Shown: piece by piece, positions 33,493 through 44,501 of the stretch | Position numbering within the stretch: the first letter of the stretch is position 1 | How the letters are laid out: each line of letters starts with the position of its first letter | Assembly: GCA_037952775.1 (NCBI GenBank) | Contig: JBANAY010000003.1 | Span: forward strand, 16,306,001 to 16,370,000 | From: Clonostachys chloroleuca | Taxonomy: Eukaryota; Ascomycota; Sordariomycetes; Hypocreales; Bionectriaceae | Reading direction: 5' to 3' | Length of the DNA: 64,000 bases | Position numbers and translations under genes: made by a program | The notes under the pieces: generated by a model | The model's input: only the letters and a program-made list of their open reading frames with translations | Told to the model about the DNA's origin: nothing | Database searches by the model: none

Positions 33493-35643
33493 ATGGCTGG
33501 ACGAACGCAGAATCAGACTGAAGAGTCAACGCCTGCGGCAGTCACCACAACAGACATCTCAATATTAGAGAAGAGCCATGGTGTCTCCGTTGAACAAAAA
33601 GCCGGGCCCGAGTCTGACACGGACACCAAGCGAAGCGCGACCGACGACGAAGTTGCCAACCTGGCTCAAACAGCCGACAGTCTCCCTCTAGCCGTCATCA
33701 TTGTTATGATCATCGGTGGCGCTGAGAGGTTCGCATATTATGCATTGTCAGGACCTTGGCGTAAGCTCCTCTCCCTAAAAACTTCATACAAAGTTATTGT
33801 TAAACAAAATCCTCTAGAGAACTACATCCAAAACCCCCCTGGCGACTACGCGCTCCCGGGTGCCCTCGGCCTTGGTCAGGCAACAGCAACAGCAATCAAC
33901 AATGCATACCGCTTCCTCAGCTTCCTCACACCTCTGATAGTTGGTGTTCTATCCGACACCTGGCTAGGGCGCTACAAGGCACTCCTTTGGAGCATGATGT
34001 AAGAATTCTCAAGTTAAGCTTGGTGATGATCTCGCTAACTTACAGAAAAACACTAGAGTCTACGCATGCGGTGGTTTGATTCTGCTCCTAACTTCTCTAC
34101 CTATTGCCCTTGACCATGGTGCTGGTCCAGCAGGACTCGGTGTGTCAATGATTCTAATAGCTTGCGGCGTTGGAGGGGTAAAGGCTACTTTTCCCATATT
34201 TTTAGGTAAATAAGATACAATTGTTTCGTGCTCACTTGGGTATTCGAAACCAAATTCACAACTAGTACCCTTTTCTAGGAGATCAATACACGAAAACTCA
34301 GCCACAGTTGATACATAAAAGAGGTGGTCAAAAAATGGTGACAAACAGAAATCTGACCATTCAATCCATCTACACTCTGTCTTTCTGGTACCCTCCCGCC
34401 CCAATTCCGAACTAGTTTATACACAGTATCTTACTTCCAGTTAACCAGGGTTACCAATCTTTCTTCGCTATCAATCATCCCGGCTACATTCCTTGAAAGC
34501 AAATTTGGGTTCTGGTCGGCGTATCTACTTGGCTTTGGCGCCTTGCTGATTTCGATTGCAATACTGTGTGGTCTCTCATCTAAGCTCGGTTCGCATATTA
34601 AGACCCCTAAAATTTGTGCATGATTAAGAAGCTGACTTGAGACCGGGGGACACAGTTAAAGTCCCAAAGGGGACTAATATAATTCTCTCAGCTGGCAAGG
34701 TTCTAGGAGGCGCAATCAAGAGCGGCTTCCGCTTAGACAACACGAAGGCTTCTTATCAGGCTTCTCACTACAACAGGGCTGTATCGTGGACGGATGAGTT
34801 TGTGGACGAGATCAAAGTCACGCTCCGGACTTGCAGAGTTCTGTATGTGTCTTAGATCTCGCTCTCCTGATGATCAAATACTGACTCAAGGCTCAAATGA
34901 AGCCTTTCCATGGCAGTTTTTACGCTTTGCATGGGTCAGATGTTGAATAATCTGGTTTCCCAGGCCGGCCAAATGGAGCTTCATGGCGTCCCGAATGACA
35001 TGATTCAAGCTCTGAGCGGCATCGCCGTTGTGTTGCTTGGTCCTGCCATCCAAGGCGTAATGTCGCTTTTAGCGAAACGACGGATTCTTCTCGGGCCCAT
35101 CGTACGAATGGCCATCTCCTTTATTTTCACCGCCGCGGGAATGGCTTTTGCCGGTGGTGTCCAGCAGCTAATTTACTCGGCTCCTCCATGTTACAACGCG
35201 CCTCTTGCTTGTGCCGAATCCATGGGCGGCACGATCCCGAACAATATCAATGTCTGGATGCAAACTCCGATACACTTCATACTGGCAAGTGGAGAGATCC
35301 TCGGCTATGTTGCAATGGACGAGGTTTCGTACACCAATTCCCCGCAAGGCCTCAAATCAGTGGTACAGGCGTTCAAGCAGTTATCCAACTGCCTGGGAAG
35401 TATTCTTGGGTTGGCTCTAAGTCCGGTATCCCGAGATCCATACCTTGTTGTGCTGTACTCCTCGTTGGCTGGCGTAATGGTATTGATAACGGGCATTTTT
35501 GTGAGTGAAATACTCCGACTGCTTGAGATAGCAAGCTCTAACTTGATCCCATATAGTGGTATTACTTTGGAAAGTACGATCGTCCTAAGAGAGCCCAAGA
35601 ATCACCATTGGATACGACGGAGGAGAGCGAGGCGAAAGAATGA
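33493..35643 (+). CDS. POT-family (PTR2-like) peptide transporter (8 exons)
   Basis: A model that closes in frame is 33493-33760, 33818-33998, 34057-34205, 34279-34387, 34449-34588, 34656-34842, 34903-35500 and 35557-35643 (572 aa). Family marks are GGAERFAYYALSGPW, QNYIQN, GALGLGQATATAINNAYRF, PLIVGVLSDTWLGRYKA, VTNLSSLSIIPATFLE, GQMLNNLVSQAGQMELHGVPND and the conserved late helices ILASGEILGYVAMDEVSY and SPQGLKSVVQAF. Proton-coupled import of di- and tripeptides at the plasma membrane is the family role. Junctions 34588/34656 (donor GTTCGC) and 34842/34903 (acceptor GAAG) are weak and less certain. The gene is intron-dense compared with its neighbours. C-terminus YFGKYDRPKRAQESP is normal for the family. 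Confidence 0.8.
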
Positions 35644-37251
35644 GAGAGCATTATCTCTTGATACGAATTGGTTGGCGAGAACGACGCTGACAATACATGC
35701 ATCGACGTCGACTTGTGAACAACGCCTTCGCGAATCACGGATGCAAATCATAGCGACAAATTAAATAGAACGACGCTGTATTGGAAGTGGCATGGACCAT
35801 CGTTTCTATTCCCTTTTATAGGGCAAATCATGGGCTGGACGGCCGCATGATACGTCTGAGGGAGCTGCGCGAGGGCCTGATAACACTTGATTGATTATGT
35901 AGTGTGCTGAGATTCAATTAGATATTCTATTCTGTCTCTGGGCCTTAGATCTCACAGCAGTAGTGGCATAAAGATAGCATGCGTGGCGACGTTACTCGCG
36001 GGCATCCCTCCAGCGAGGTGTCATCGGAAAGAGCTGAATAACTTTTTGAATTTATATATGAGCCATGGATTCCTATTAGTAATTCTCCGAATAACCTTGC
36101 TAACTACAATAGCTACAGGTATTAATAGGGGTATAACGTAAAATTTTATCAAACCGTCTTACCTCTGCTTCGTCTTGGACAACTGAGAGTAAGTAAATAC
36201 AAGAAAAGAAGTATTACTGTTCTAGAATACAATACGGGAATGTCACCATCTGGGCAAGTAGGGCTCCAAGTATCCTTGGGTGTCCAATCATGTCATGGGC
36301 GTCGAACGGACCGATTCCAGAGCTCCAAAAGTACCGTTCCAAGACAGTGGCGATGGCAAAAGGCGACACGAGCATCTCACCCACCCCTTCGTTGGTCTAC
36401 TTTGGGGTGGAGTATCAGATGTAAGCTTAATTTGAATTTAATTCTGAGCACCCCTTCACGGGAGGCAGCTTCCGTGGCTTCTTTCCAGTCAAGAAAGCCT
36501 GGGTGCCCTGGCGAGGACGCTCAAGATCGGCATCAGCAGTGAAAACTCTTTCCTATCAATATAATCTTGACTGGCATGAATGGCATGCAAGGGTGAAACG
36601 CAAGACGGAGGCGTCCCGCCGACTAGCACAACGTATCCTTGAGAGCGGGGCTGTCTTGAGTCGAGACCTCAAGGCTTGTTGATCGAGCTCTCTTTGAAAG
36701 CTATTTCTCACCTCATTCGCAACGGGCTGGGCAAACCTGTTCCCTGAACCCCTTGATAGGCAGCTCAATCTTGTTTTCTGTGATGATGCTTGGCTGCCCA
36801 GAAAATTGATCAGGCTCTCTCACGATTTAAGCATGTATATTGTACAGGGAGCGGTATCCCTCCTAGACAACCCGTCGGATGCCTCTTGGCTACAGCCAAT
36901 GAGCGAGGGGTGGCATGACGCATCAGCACTCGGGATTGCGTGCTTCGAATGGTCGACCACGAATACTACTGGTCTAGGAAGGTGAAAACCACAATCCGTG
37001 TAAGGGAACATTTTATTATCAGTAGTCAGTACGAGGGATGCTGCCAAGTGTATCTCGACATTCATTGAAATAATGGCGTATAGTTTCACCAGAATGGGGC
37101 CGCTAGCATTGAACATGAACCCATTATTTAGGCTCAATCCCACCCTCCAAATGAGCTGTCTCTGATCTGGGGATTCTCGTGAGCCTCTTCAGTATCATCG
37201 GATTGTGTTCCCATTATCGTTCTATCCTCTGAACCGGGACCCGCCTGCTCA
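35644..37251. other. Intergenic region with a possible gene relic
   Basis: About 1.6 kb. Around 36234-36680 a plus-strand frame reads protein-like in places (TIWASRAPSILGCP, SPTPSLVYFGVEYQ, FRGFFPVKKAWVPW) but is interrupted by stops just after YFGVEYQM. It could be a degraded gene or one with an unrecognised intron. I do not recognise the family. The rest is AT-rich. Confidence 0.35.
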
Positions 37252-39233
37252 ATGGCTTCGGTGTTAGGCAAGCTTTGGCCCAGGCCGACCGCTGAGTCAA
37301 CGCCAAACAACCAAACAGAGGAATACACCTCGGACTCTGAACCATCTGTGATCCATGATGGCGACCTTGCATTCGTCCGTGTCAAGGGAGGCAATGGATC
37401 TGGTGCAACTTACCAAGAAGCTGTTGGTGCGCCGGTCGAGTCACGATCTCCTCTAGGATACCATGTGGGCTGGGCCACTATTCTCTTCCTCAATGTGAAC
37501 CAAATGATTGGAACCGGTATATTCTCTACGCGTAAGTCTAATAACCTTCACTTGTCGATCTTGAGTAGTTGGTGACCACCAAAACAGCCGGAAACATCCT
37601 CAAAGCATGTGGCTCCATCGGACTGGCTCTTATGTACTGGTTTATCGGGTTCCTGATGGCCGCCGCCGGCTTTACGACTTATCTCGAGCTTGCTAGCTAC
37701 TTCCCAAACCGCAGCGGCTCTGAGGTAGTGTATTTGGAGCAAGCGTACCCACGACCCAAGCATTTCTTCCCAATTGCATTCGCCGTTCAGTCCGTCATCC
37801 TGTCATTCAGCAGCAGCAACGCCATAGTTCTTTCACGCTACCTCTACCGTATTGCAGGAGTCACGCCCTCAGACATGCAAATGAAAGGCGTGGCGGTGGC
37901 AGCCTACTCGCTGGCCGTGATCTGTAAGTTCACCCAACCCCCATCTAAGTGTTCGAGAATGTCTAGCTCATCGCGGTGATGGTACTTAGTTGTCATTGCC
38001 CACAACAAATACTCTCTCTGGCTTACCAACCTTCTCGGCGCCCTCAAGATCATCACCCTCATCTTCATCAGCATCACTGGGCTTGTGGTGCTCGGCGGCC
38101 ACGTGTCCAGCATCGATAACCCGGGCCATAATTTCAACAATGCATTCGCAGGTACGACGAACAACGGCAACAGACTGGCAAATGCCCTCGTGAGCATCCT
38201 CTTCAGCTACTCTGGCTACGCCAATGCCTTCAATGTCGTCAGCGAGATTAAGAACCCGATCCCGTCGCTCAAGAAACACGGCGTCATTTCCGTCATGGTT
38301 GTTACCATCCTGTATATGCTCTGCAACATCGCCTATTTTGCCGCCGTCGACAAGACAGAGTTCTCTCAATCCTCGGAGATCGCAGCGGCAGTCTTCTTCC
38401 GAACTGTGTTTGGCAAGGGTCGCGCCGAGACCGCACTCAACGTGCTTGTTCTCTTGAGCGCCTTTGGCAATCTGCTGGCTGTGCTCATCGGCCAGTCACG
38501 CCTCATCCGGGAAATCGGCAGGCAGGGGGTCCTCCCGTTCCCTAAATTCTTCACCTCAACACGCCCGTTCGGCACGCCTCTGGGACCCTATGCCCTGAAG
38601 TGGGTTTTCACGGTTATTATGTGTCTCGCCCCGCCCGCCGGCGATGCTTTCCAGTTCGTCGTCAGTCTGAAGACTTACCCAGAGGCCATCTTCCACTTCT
38701 TCATGGCCGCCGGTGTTTATGTGATCCGTCGCCGCCGGGCCCGTAACAATATTCCTCCGTCCGAGTTTAGAGGATGGGATGTAGCGTTGATCTTCTTCAT
38801 CTTGATGCAAGTCTATACTCTGGTCATGCCGTGGATCCCTCCTGAGAAGGGTATCTATGGTGGAGATGTCTCGTTCTTCTATGCAACGTACATGCTGACT
38901 GGAATTGCAATGTAAGTTGGCGGTTGTTTTGAACTCTATAGATTTTTGCTAACCTAATGTCACAGTCTGATCGTATGTGTTGTCTACTACTATGCCTGGA
39001 TGAACTGGATCCCAAACTGGCGCGGGTACCGTATCAGGACCGAGATTTTAGACGTTGACGACAATGGTGCCAATACTCACAAGCTTGTTCAAGTTCCCAT
39101 TGAAGAATTGGCCGAGTGGGACGCAACGCATGATGAAGCTGGCAATCTACGACATAGAAACGGAGCCAGGGAGTCTCAGAGCGAGAAGTCTTCTACTCCG
39201 GGCGTGACGACTTCAGTGGAGGCAAAGGTTTGA
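37252..39233 (+). CDS. Amino-acid permease, high-affinity methionine permease-like (4 exons)
   Basis: Exons are 37252-37531, 37588-37923, 37990-38911 and 38966-39233, giving 601 aa with all phases closing. The first helix LGYHVGWATILFLNVNQMIGTGIFSTPG is the APC/LAT-type substrate-binding motif, split by intron 1 exactly before PG. Roughly 12 hydrophobic helices follow. GYANAFNVVSEIKNP, LLSAFGNLLAVLIGQSRLIREIGRQGVLPFPKFF and YPEAIFHFFMAAGVY match fungal MUP1-like transporters of the LAT branch. The N-terminus (about 70 residues) and C-terminus are cytosolic and Ser/Thr-rich, as in permeases regulated by endocytosis. The substrate, methionine or another neutral amino acid, is inferred only from family resemblance. 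Confidence 0.9.
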
Positions 39234-39449
39234 GGGATAGCTTGTGGCACGAGGTAACTCATAGGGATAGATACACTCTGATATCAGAAGTGGCGCTTCT
39301 AGGTAGTAAAAGCATGTGTTGCCTTTAATTTATCGTTCATGAAATCGTTTCTTTTCGTTAAACATTGAACCGGGTAATCCTAGCCAGACGTAATCTCCAA
39401 GTCGCTCCCAAGGTTGACATCGGAATCTACCTCATCACTGCTCTCTGCT

Positions 39450-42039
39450 CTATATTGGCTCTGCAAGCAACTTCTTTTTGAATCTGGCAAGTGCCGCTTT
39501 TATCTCTACCGCCTCTGGTTCGTAATCCTCAGATAGCTCTTGCACGTAGTCTGGATCGATGTTTAGAATCGTAGCATGCTCCATCAGCAAGTTCAGCAAC
39601 GCCCAATTCTCCGCATAATGAGCAGCGTCGGAAGCGAGTTCAAGGGCTGTGGCCCCCTCTCCAAAACGTCCGATGTCAGTGGCTCGCCTAAGAAGGAGGA
39701 CAACCCCCTCCTTTATATTCTCAACATCCTCTTCTGCGGTGGCATCATCAACGAAAGCTTGGCTCTGGCCCTGGCTCCGGCTTTAAGGAGAAGCTTCATG
39801 CATTCGACGTTGTTGGCACCAAAAAGAGCAAAGGCGAGAGGCGTTCCGCCAAAGTCAAAATCGATTGTGTCGTGATAAATATTCCCACGGTCCACAGTCT
39901 GCCTATTCACCTCTGCTCCCTTCGCGAGGAGCTCCCTGAGCAGCTCGGTCTGACGGGGGTGTGGCTTCCAGAGGAGGTGGTGTAGGGGTCCCCAACGATG
40001 CCTGGCGTCAATTTCTAACTTCGGGTCGGCACCTCGAGATAGAAGCATCAATGCTATTTCGAAGTTACGTTTCTCCATCGCGCAATAAAGGGGGCTTCCC
40101 CAGGTTTCGAGTCCATCGTTAATGGGGACACCGCGATCCAGAAGATCTTCAACTAAGCGTTTGGAGTCCTCAGTCTCTTCGGAGCTACAAACTAAATGGA
40201 GCGCGTTTCGGCCATCATCAAAAAGAGATGAAATGTCAACTTCAGGTCGGTTTGCAATGAGGTCAAACATGGCGATAGATCCAGACTCGACCGCGAATGC
40301 GAGCGGGGGCATGTCGTCTCTATCCATCACAGTTGTTTGAATATCAGGGTGAGCAAGGAGTAATTTGGTGGCCTCGAGCAGCTCCGGGTTAGCTGCACAG
40401 ACATGAAGGGGGGTTTTTCCGACATTATTGGCCTCCGAAACGTTGATGCCGGGTTGAGTGAGGAGCAATTTAATCATAGGAAGGTACCCAGATTTCGCAG
40501 CATAGAACAACGGTGTCGCACCGAATTCATCGCCTCGAGAAGGCTTGATACTTGGATGGGCCAGGATTCGCTGAGCGATTTCAAACAATGCCGGGATAGA
40601 TGCGCAGACGTGAGGGGGGTCTGTCCCGTTTCATCGGCAGTTGAGACATCAATATCAGGCTGGCTGAGAATCAATTCCATCATGGGAATAAAACCAGATC
40701 TCACAGCATAGAGCAGAGGAGTGTTACCAGAAATGTCCATGTCATTTTGAGGACGCTCGATGCTACATGTAGGATGGGCTAGGAGTAGCTTCGCATGTTC
40801 GATCAATGCTTCATTGGCCGCGCAGATATGGAGGGGAGTCTTCATGTCGAGTCCTGGTAAAGAAACATGGGCTTCAGGCTGCGCTAGTAGAAATTTGACA
40901 ATGTCCAGACTGTCAACAATACATTTTAGAGCAAGATGGAGTGGCTTATCACCAGGCCATTGGTCCTCGTCGTATGGGCTCACCGCTGGGTGTCTCACAA
41001 GGAGACTAAACATGGGAGCAGAGTCGGACTTTGCTGCGATATCAAATGCCGTAGCTCCTGTTCTATCGGAGGCCAAGGGCTCGATGTTGGGATGAGCGAG
41101 CAGAAGCTTCATAGCCTCCACAAGCGCTGGCTTAGAGGTACAAGAGTGAATTGGAAGCGCGCCATAGTTATCCGTGATAGCCAGAGGGGCTTCAGGATGA
41201 GCTAGAAGCAACTTGAGGACTTCCAAACCCGCATCCTGATCATGATCATCCAATGCAACATGAAGAGCTGTTTCGCCTGAAGCAGGATTTCTGTACGTAA
41301 CATCTGCTCCCTTCTCCAGAAGCTCGCGGACGAGATCAGACCTCTTGTTCCTTACTGCGTATTGCAGAGACGCGCCCATAGCGAGAGGTTCAGACCGCTG
41401 GAGAAGACTTTCGATAGGTTTGCTATGCGCCTCCATGTTTTCCATGTACGCAATTGCTGGTACCTGCTCGGCCACGCGATATGCCCCTTTTGCAATCAGC
41501 TCTTGCGCAAACCTGGGGTTCGTGCTGTGGCTGAGAGCCCCATGGAGAGGATATGTCTTTGGGTCGCCTCCAACCATGCATAAACAAAGGCCCCTCGAAG
41601 GAACTTCGATATCAACATTTTCATCTAGGAGGTAGTTGAATATGTCCATATGGCCATAGCGAATAGATAAGTGCAGAGCAGTCGCAATATATCTGCCGGG
41701 GAGAGAGCGCAGAGGGATGGTAAAATCCGACTCATCTCTGGACCCATCAATATTGAGATCAGCCCCGTAGGAGCGTGCTCTTTTTAACGTGTCGATGTTG
41801 CCGTGCTCCACAGCCCAGAGAACACATGATTGATACGGCTGATCGTGTCTGAAGTTGTGCTGGTACAGGAGAGGGTTCAGAATTCTGTAGAAATGGCTGC
41901 TTGTACGGGAAAGTGCAGAAAAAGCCTTCAGGCTCGACGAGTAATCCGGTCCCCAGACTGACAAGACTGCAATATGAGCGACCAGCTCGGATGGGAGCCC
42001 CTCAATCGGCGGCGTGGTGATGGGGCTAGGTTCAGCCAT
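39450..42039 (-). pseudogene. Ankyrin-repeat protein with F-box-like N-terminus, two frameshifts
   Basis: The minus strand encodes an F-box-like start (GLPSELVAHIAVL) and then at least ten ankyrin repeats (for example GETALHVAL, KTPLHICAANEALIEHAKLLLAHP, GNTPLLYAVRSGF, GKTPLHVCAANPELLEATKLLLAHP). The reading shifts frame twice. One shift is at a run of six G on the plus strand (40614-40619), inside the repeat starting GQTPL. The other is at AAA (39754-39756), after LLLKAGARARAK. Each is explained by one missing base; with both, the length divides by three and gives about 863 aa ending at the TAG at 39450-39452. Repeats downstream of both breaks keep ankyrin spacing, so decay is recent or the breaks are assembly errors. 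Role unknown; such proteins are protein-interaction scaffolds. Confidence 0.8.
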
Positions 42040-43102
42040 GGGATGGACTTCCGTGGACGATACAGATATTGGGGAGCATTAGCATTGGGTTGGGAGAATG
42101 AAAATTCACCCTGATTTTGGGCAGCAGCAAAGTTTTTATCTCATGCATCTGCCCGCTGTGGCTGAGTGGCTGATGCGATTCGATGCTACACAACATGTGC
42201 TCAAATAGGAATAGAGAGCGAGAAGCTGAACGCCTGACATATGCCCAAGGCACATACTTGCGAAACATTTCGAAATGAGGGTCACAATCAAAATGGCTGA
42301 GTAGGGTGGATATGGATTCAGGACACGCTATATTGTCATTCGTCGCGGGAATGAATAAGCGGATGAGAATCATGCCGAAGGTTGACTTGTCACGCAAGAG
42401 CGCATTGAAACCATTATATTCTAACACAGTCGCACCATCAAAGCCGCTATAATTGAACTGTTTAAAATATTTGTTTTCTATGGTTACACTATTAGTTAAC
42501 TTTGCCAACGCCTCTAGCCGGACTATTGTGGTATTAGCGAGCTATGGATGGTTGGATAGCCTCTGGAGAGTATGTCATGAGTCAAGCGATGTAAAGTATA
42601 TCTATGTTCTAGGTGGGAAACTGTTTTAAAATGGCTTTTATATTCCTTCTTCTTCTGAAGTTCTCATCGGATGTCGAAGACGCGTTGTATTGCTTCAATC
42701 CTCCAAATGACGAGAGCAAAGGCGAGTATAGCCATAAGCTGTGGATTGCCAACAAGGAAACGCAATGTCAGGACCCGAACGATCGCTTTTGCTAATCAAG
42801 ACTCATGCGCCGAGACTCCAGACCAACAAATAATTAGTCTGCAGTAGTCAGGGATGAAGGTACTACTATAGATTGGCTCCCCATTGAAATTACCGATAGT
42901 CTCTCGGTAGCGCAGATAGACTGCATCATGTTATTACCCGGCATGAAGATCTAGAACCCGCGTTCCTGGATTGAGGTGGGTCGGTTTTGTTATTTGTATA
43001 CGTCTGTGACCCAATTCCTGAAGTCTGCCGTCTTCCTGTTTTCCCAGTCATTCATTTCCATCTCCAAAGCCACTCCTTTGCAGCCAGCAACCGCAATTCA
43101 TT
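42040..43102. other. Intergenic region with one tiny candidate gene
   Basis: About 1 kb. A 158-codon minus-strand open frame at 42032-42508 has no ATG at its head and no recognised domain. A small plus-strand frame at 42613 is listed separately. Otherwise nothing seen. Confidence 0.4.
42613..42795 (+). CDS. Candidate small secreted Cys-containing peptide
   Basis: A 60-aa frame from ATG at 42613, with a second ATG at codon 7. From the second start it reads MAFIFLLLLKFSSDVEDA, resembling a secretion signal, followed by about 36 residues with Cys in LYCF, TQCQ and RFC-stop. The terminal Cys and three-Cys mature part resemble small effector-like or antimicrobial peptides. It is short, has no recognised homolog and could be chance, or an exon of something larger. 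Confidence 0.25.
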   Translation: MGNCFKMAFIFLLLLKFSSDVEDALYCFNPPNDESKGEYSHKLWIANKETQCQDPNDRFC

Positions 43103-44190
43103 ATGCATTCCCGGGCGTTTCTCCATTTGCTAGGTGTATTGAGCATCCTCACACCAGGGGAGGCGAAAAAAAGATGCAAAACCAGACCTCCATCCTCACT
43201 TGTCACGCCCACGCCAGAGTCCTCCGCAACACCAAGCTCCTCTCTAGATCTTGAGACACCGACAACACCAAGCTCCTCTGTATATACTGACTCGTTCACA
43301 ACCCCCGGTTTCTCGACAACGCCAGCATCCTCTACTCCATCGGAAACCTCGATTATAGTTGAGTCTTCCACGACTCCAAGCTCCTCGCAAACACCCAACT
43401 CCTCTGTGGCACCGGACTCGTCCACAACACCAGAGTATTCGGAGACGCCCAGCTCCTCTGCGACCCAAGAACCCTCTACAACACCAGCCTCGGAGATTCC
43501 TATCACCTCTACGACACAAGAGCCCTCGACAACACCAGTCTCGGAGACACCTAGCTCTTCGGCCACACCAGAGCCCTCTACAACGTCAAGCTCAGAACCC
43601 CCATCATCTCGACCGCTGCAAGTACCACCCAGGCTCCCATCATCTCCACGACATCCAGCTCCACTGTAGCAGCCAGCTCTTCAGCAGCCCCTGATCCCGC
43701 AACAATCAACTGGGGCTTTGATGAGAACCCGAGCGGCATCAGCCCCTGGGTTATGTATAGAGCTGATCCGACTTACATCACAACATCACTTGACGGGGAT
43801 GTGAAGCAGAATGGTCTTTATTCGGTCAAGCTAGCATACTCCTTGAGCCACGCCAACTACGTCATGCGCCCTCTCGACTCAACCAAAGTCTCTGCAGGGG
43901 TCCCTATCGAGATCTCAGCGTGGTACAGAACATCCTCGATATCCTCAACAAATGGCTGCACGACTGCACTGATCGCGTGCACGTACGGCGGAACATCAGG
44001 TGTCCTTAACCTACAGAGCTTCCCGGCAGCGACCGCGCTCAACACATGGACCCAGAACAAGGTCACCTGTACGTACACTTCTGCCCAGTTGGCTCAGAGC
44101 GGTGGTGCGCAAGTTCTCATCGGCTGGAATTGCAGAGCCGGCGCTACTGCATGGATTGACACGGTCAATGTTGGGGCAGTGCCAGCTTAA
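43103..44190 (+). pseudogene. Secreted Ser/Thr-rich protein with CBM-like C-terminal domain, frameshifted
   Basis: From ATG at 43103 a signal peptide (MHSRAFLHLLGVLSILTPGEA) precedes a long Ser/Thr/Pro repeat tract (units like SSSATPEPSTTP), expected to be heavily O-glycosylated. The frame ends early, while the next frame carries STTQAPIISTTSSSTVAA, then a beta-sandwich-like domain (TINWGFDENPSGISPWV...WTQNKVTCTYTSAQL...TAWIDTVNVGAVPA) to TAA at 44188. One missing base in the five-C run at 43598-43602 reconciles them (362 aa). No intron with AG in the needed phase fits. The C-terminal domain resembles CBM4/9-like carbohydrate-binding or cell-wall adhesion domains of fungi. It lies 3'-to-3' with the chitinase, so a cell-wall role for the pair is plausible. 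Confidence 0.65.
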
Positions 44191-44501
44191 AACTTCCATC
44201 TGTCACAAGGCATTTTCAATCAGAGGCAACCTGTGGCCTTCGTTCGTTTATTCATCGGTGAACCCGTGAAATCTGAATTGACTCAATCCTCTACATCTCA
44301 TTCTTTTATATCACTCATTTCTTTTCCAAACACTGTATATATTACTGCTAAATAACTTAAGCATCGTGAGACTAGCTAACTTAGATTACTTAAATCATCT
44401 AGAGGTGCAACACTTTCAGTCAAGCCACATGTTTAGTGATGCAACCCCTAGTGAAGGATATTTGTATTTAGCCCCTTGCAGCTACCCAAGCCTACGAGGG
44501 T
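44191..44501. other. Convergent 3' intergenic region
   Basis: 310 bp between the 3' ends of two convergent genes. It is AT-rich, as expected for untranslated trailers and terminators. No other feature. Confidence 0.6.

Noticed and set aside
42032..42508. 158-codon minus-strand open frame upstream of the ankyrin gene
   Set aside because: No ATG at its head, no recognised motif, and overlaps the ankyrin 5' flank.
43622..43669. Intron (GTACCA...GTAG) to explain the frame change in the Ser/Thr-rich protein
   Set aside because: Removing it does not restore the downstream frame; no AG in the required phase at a plausible length.
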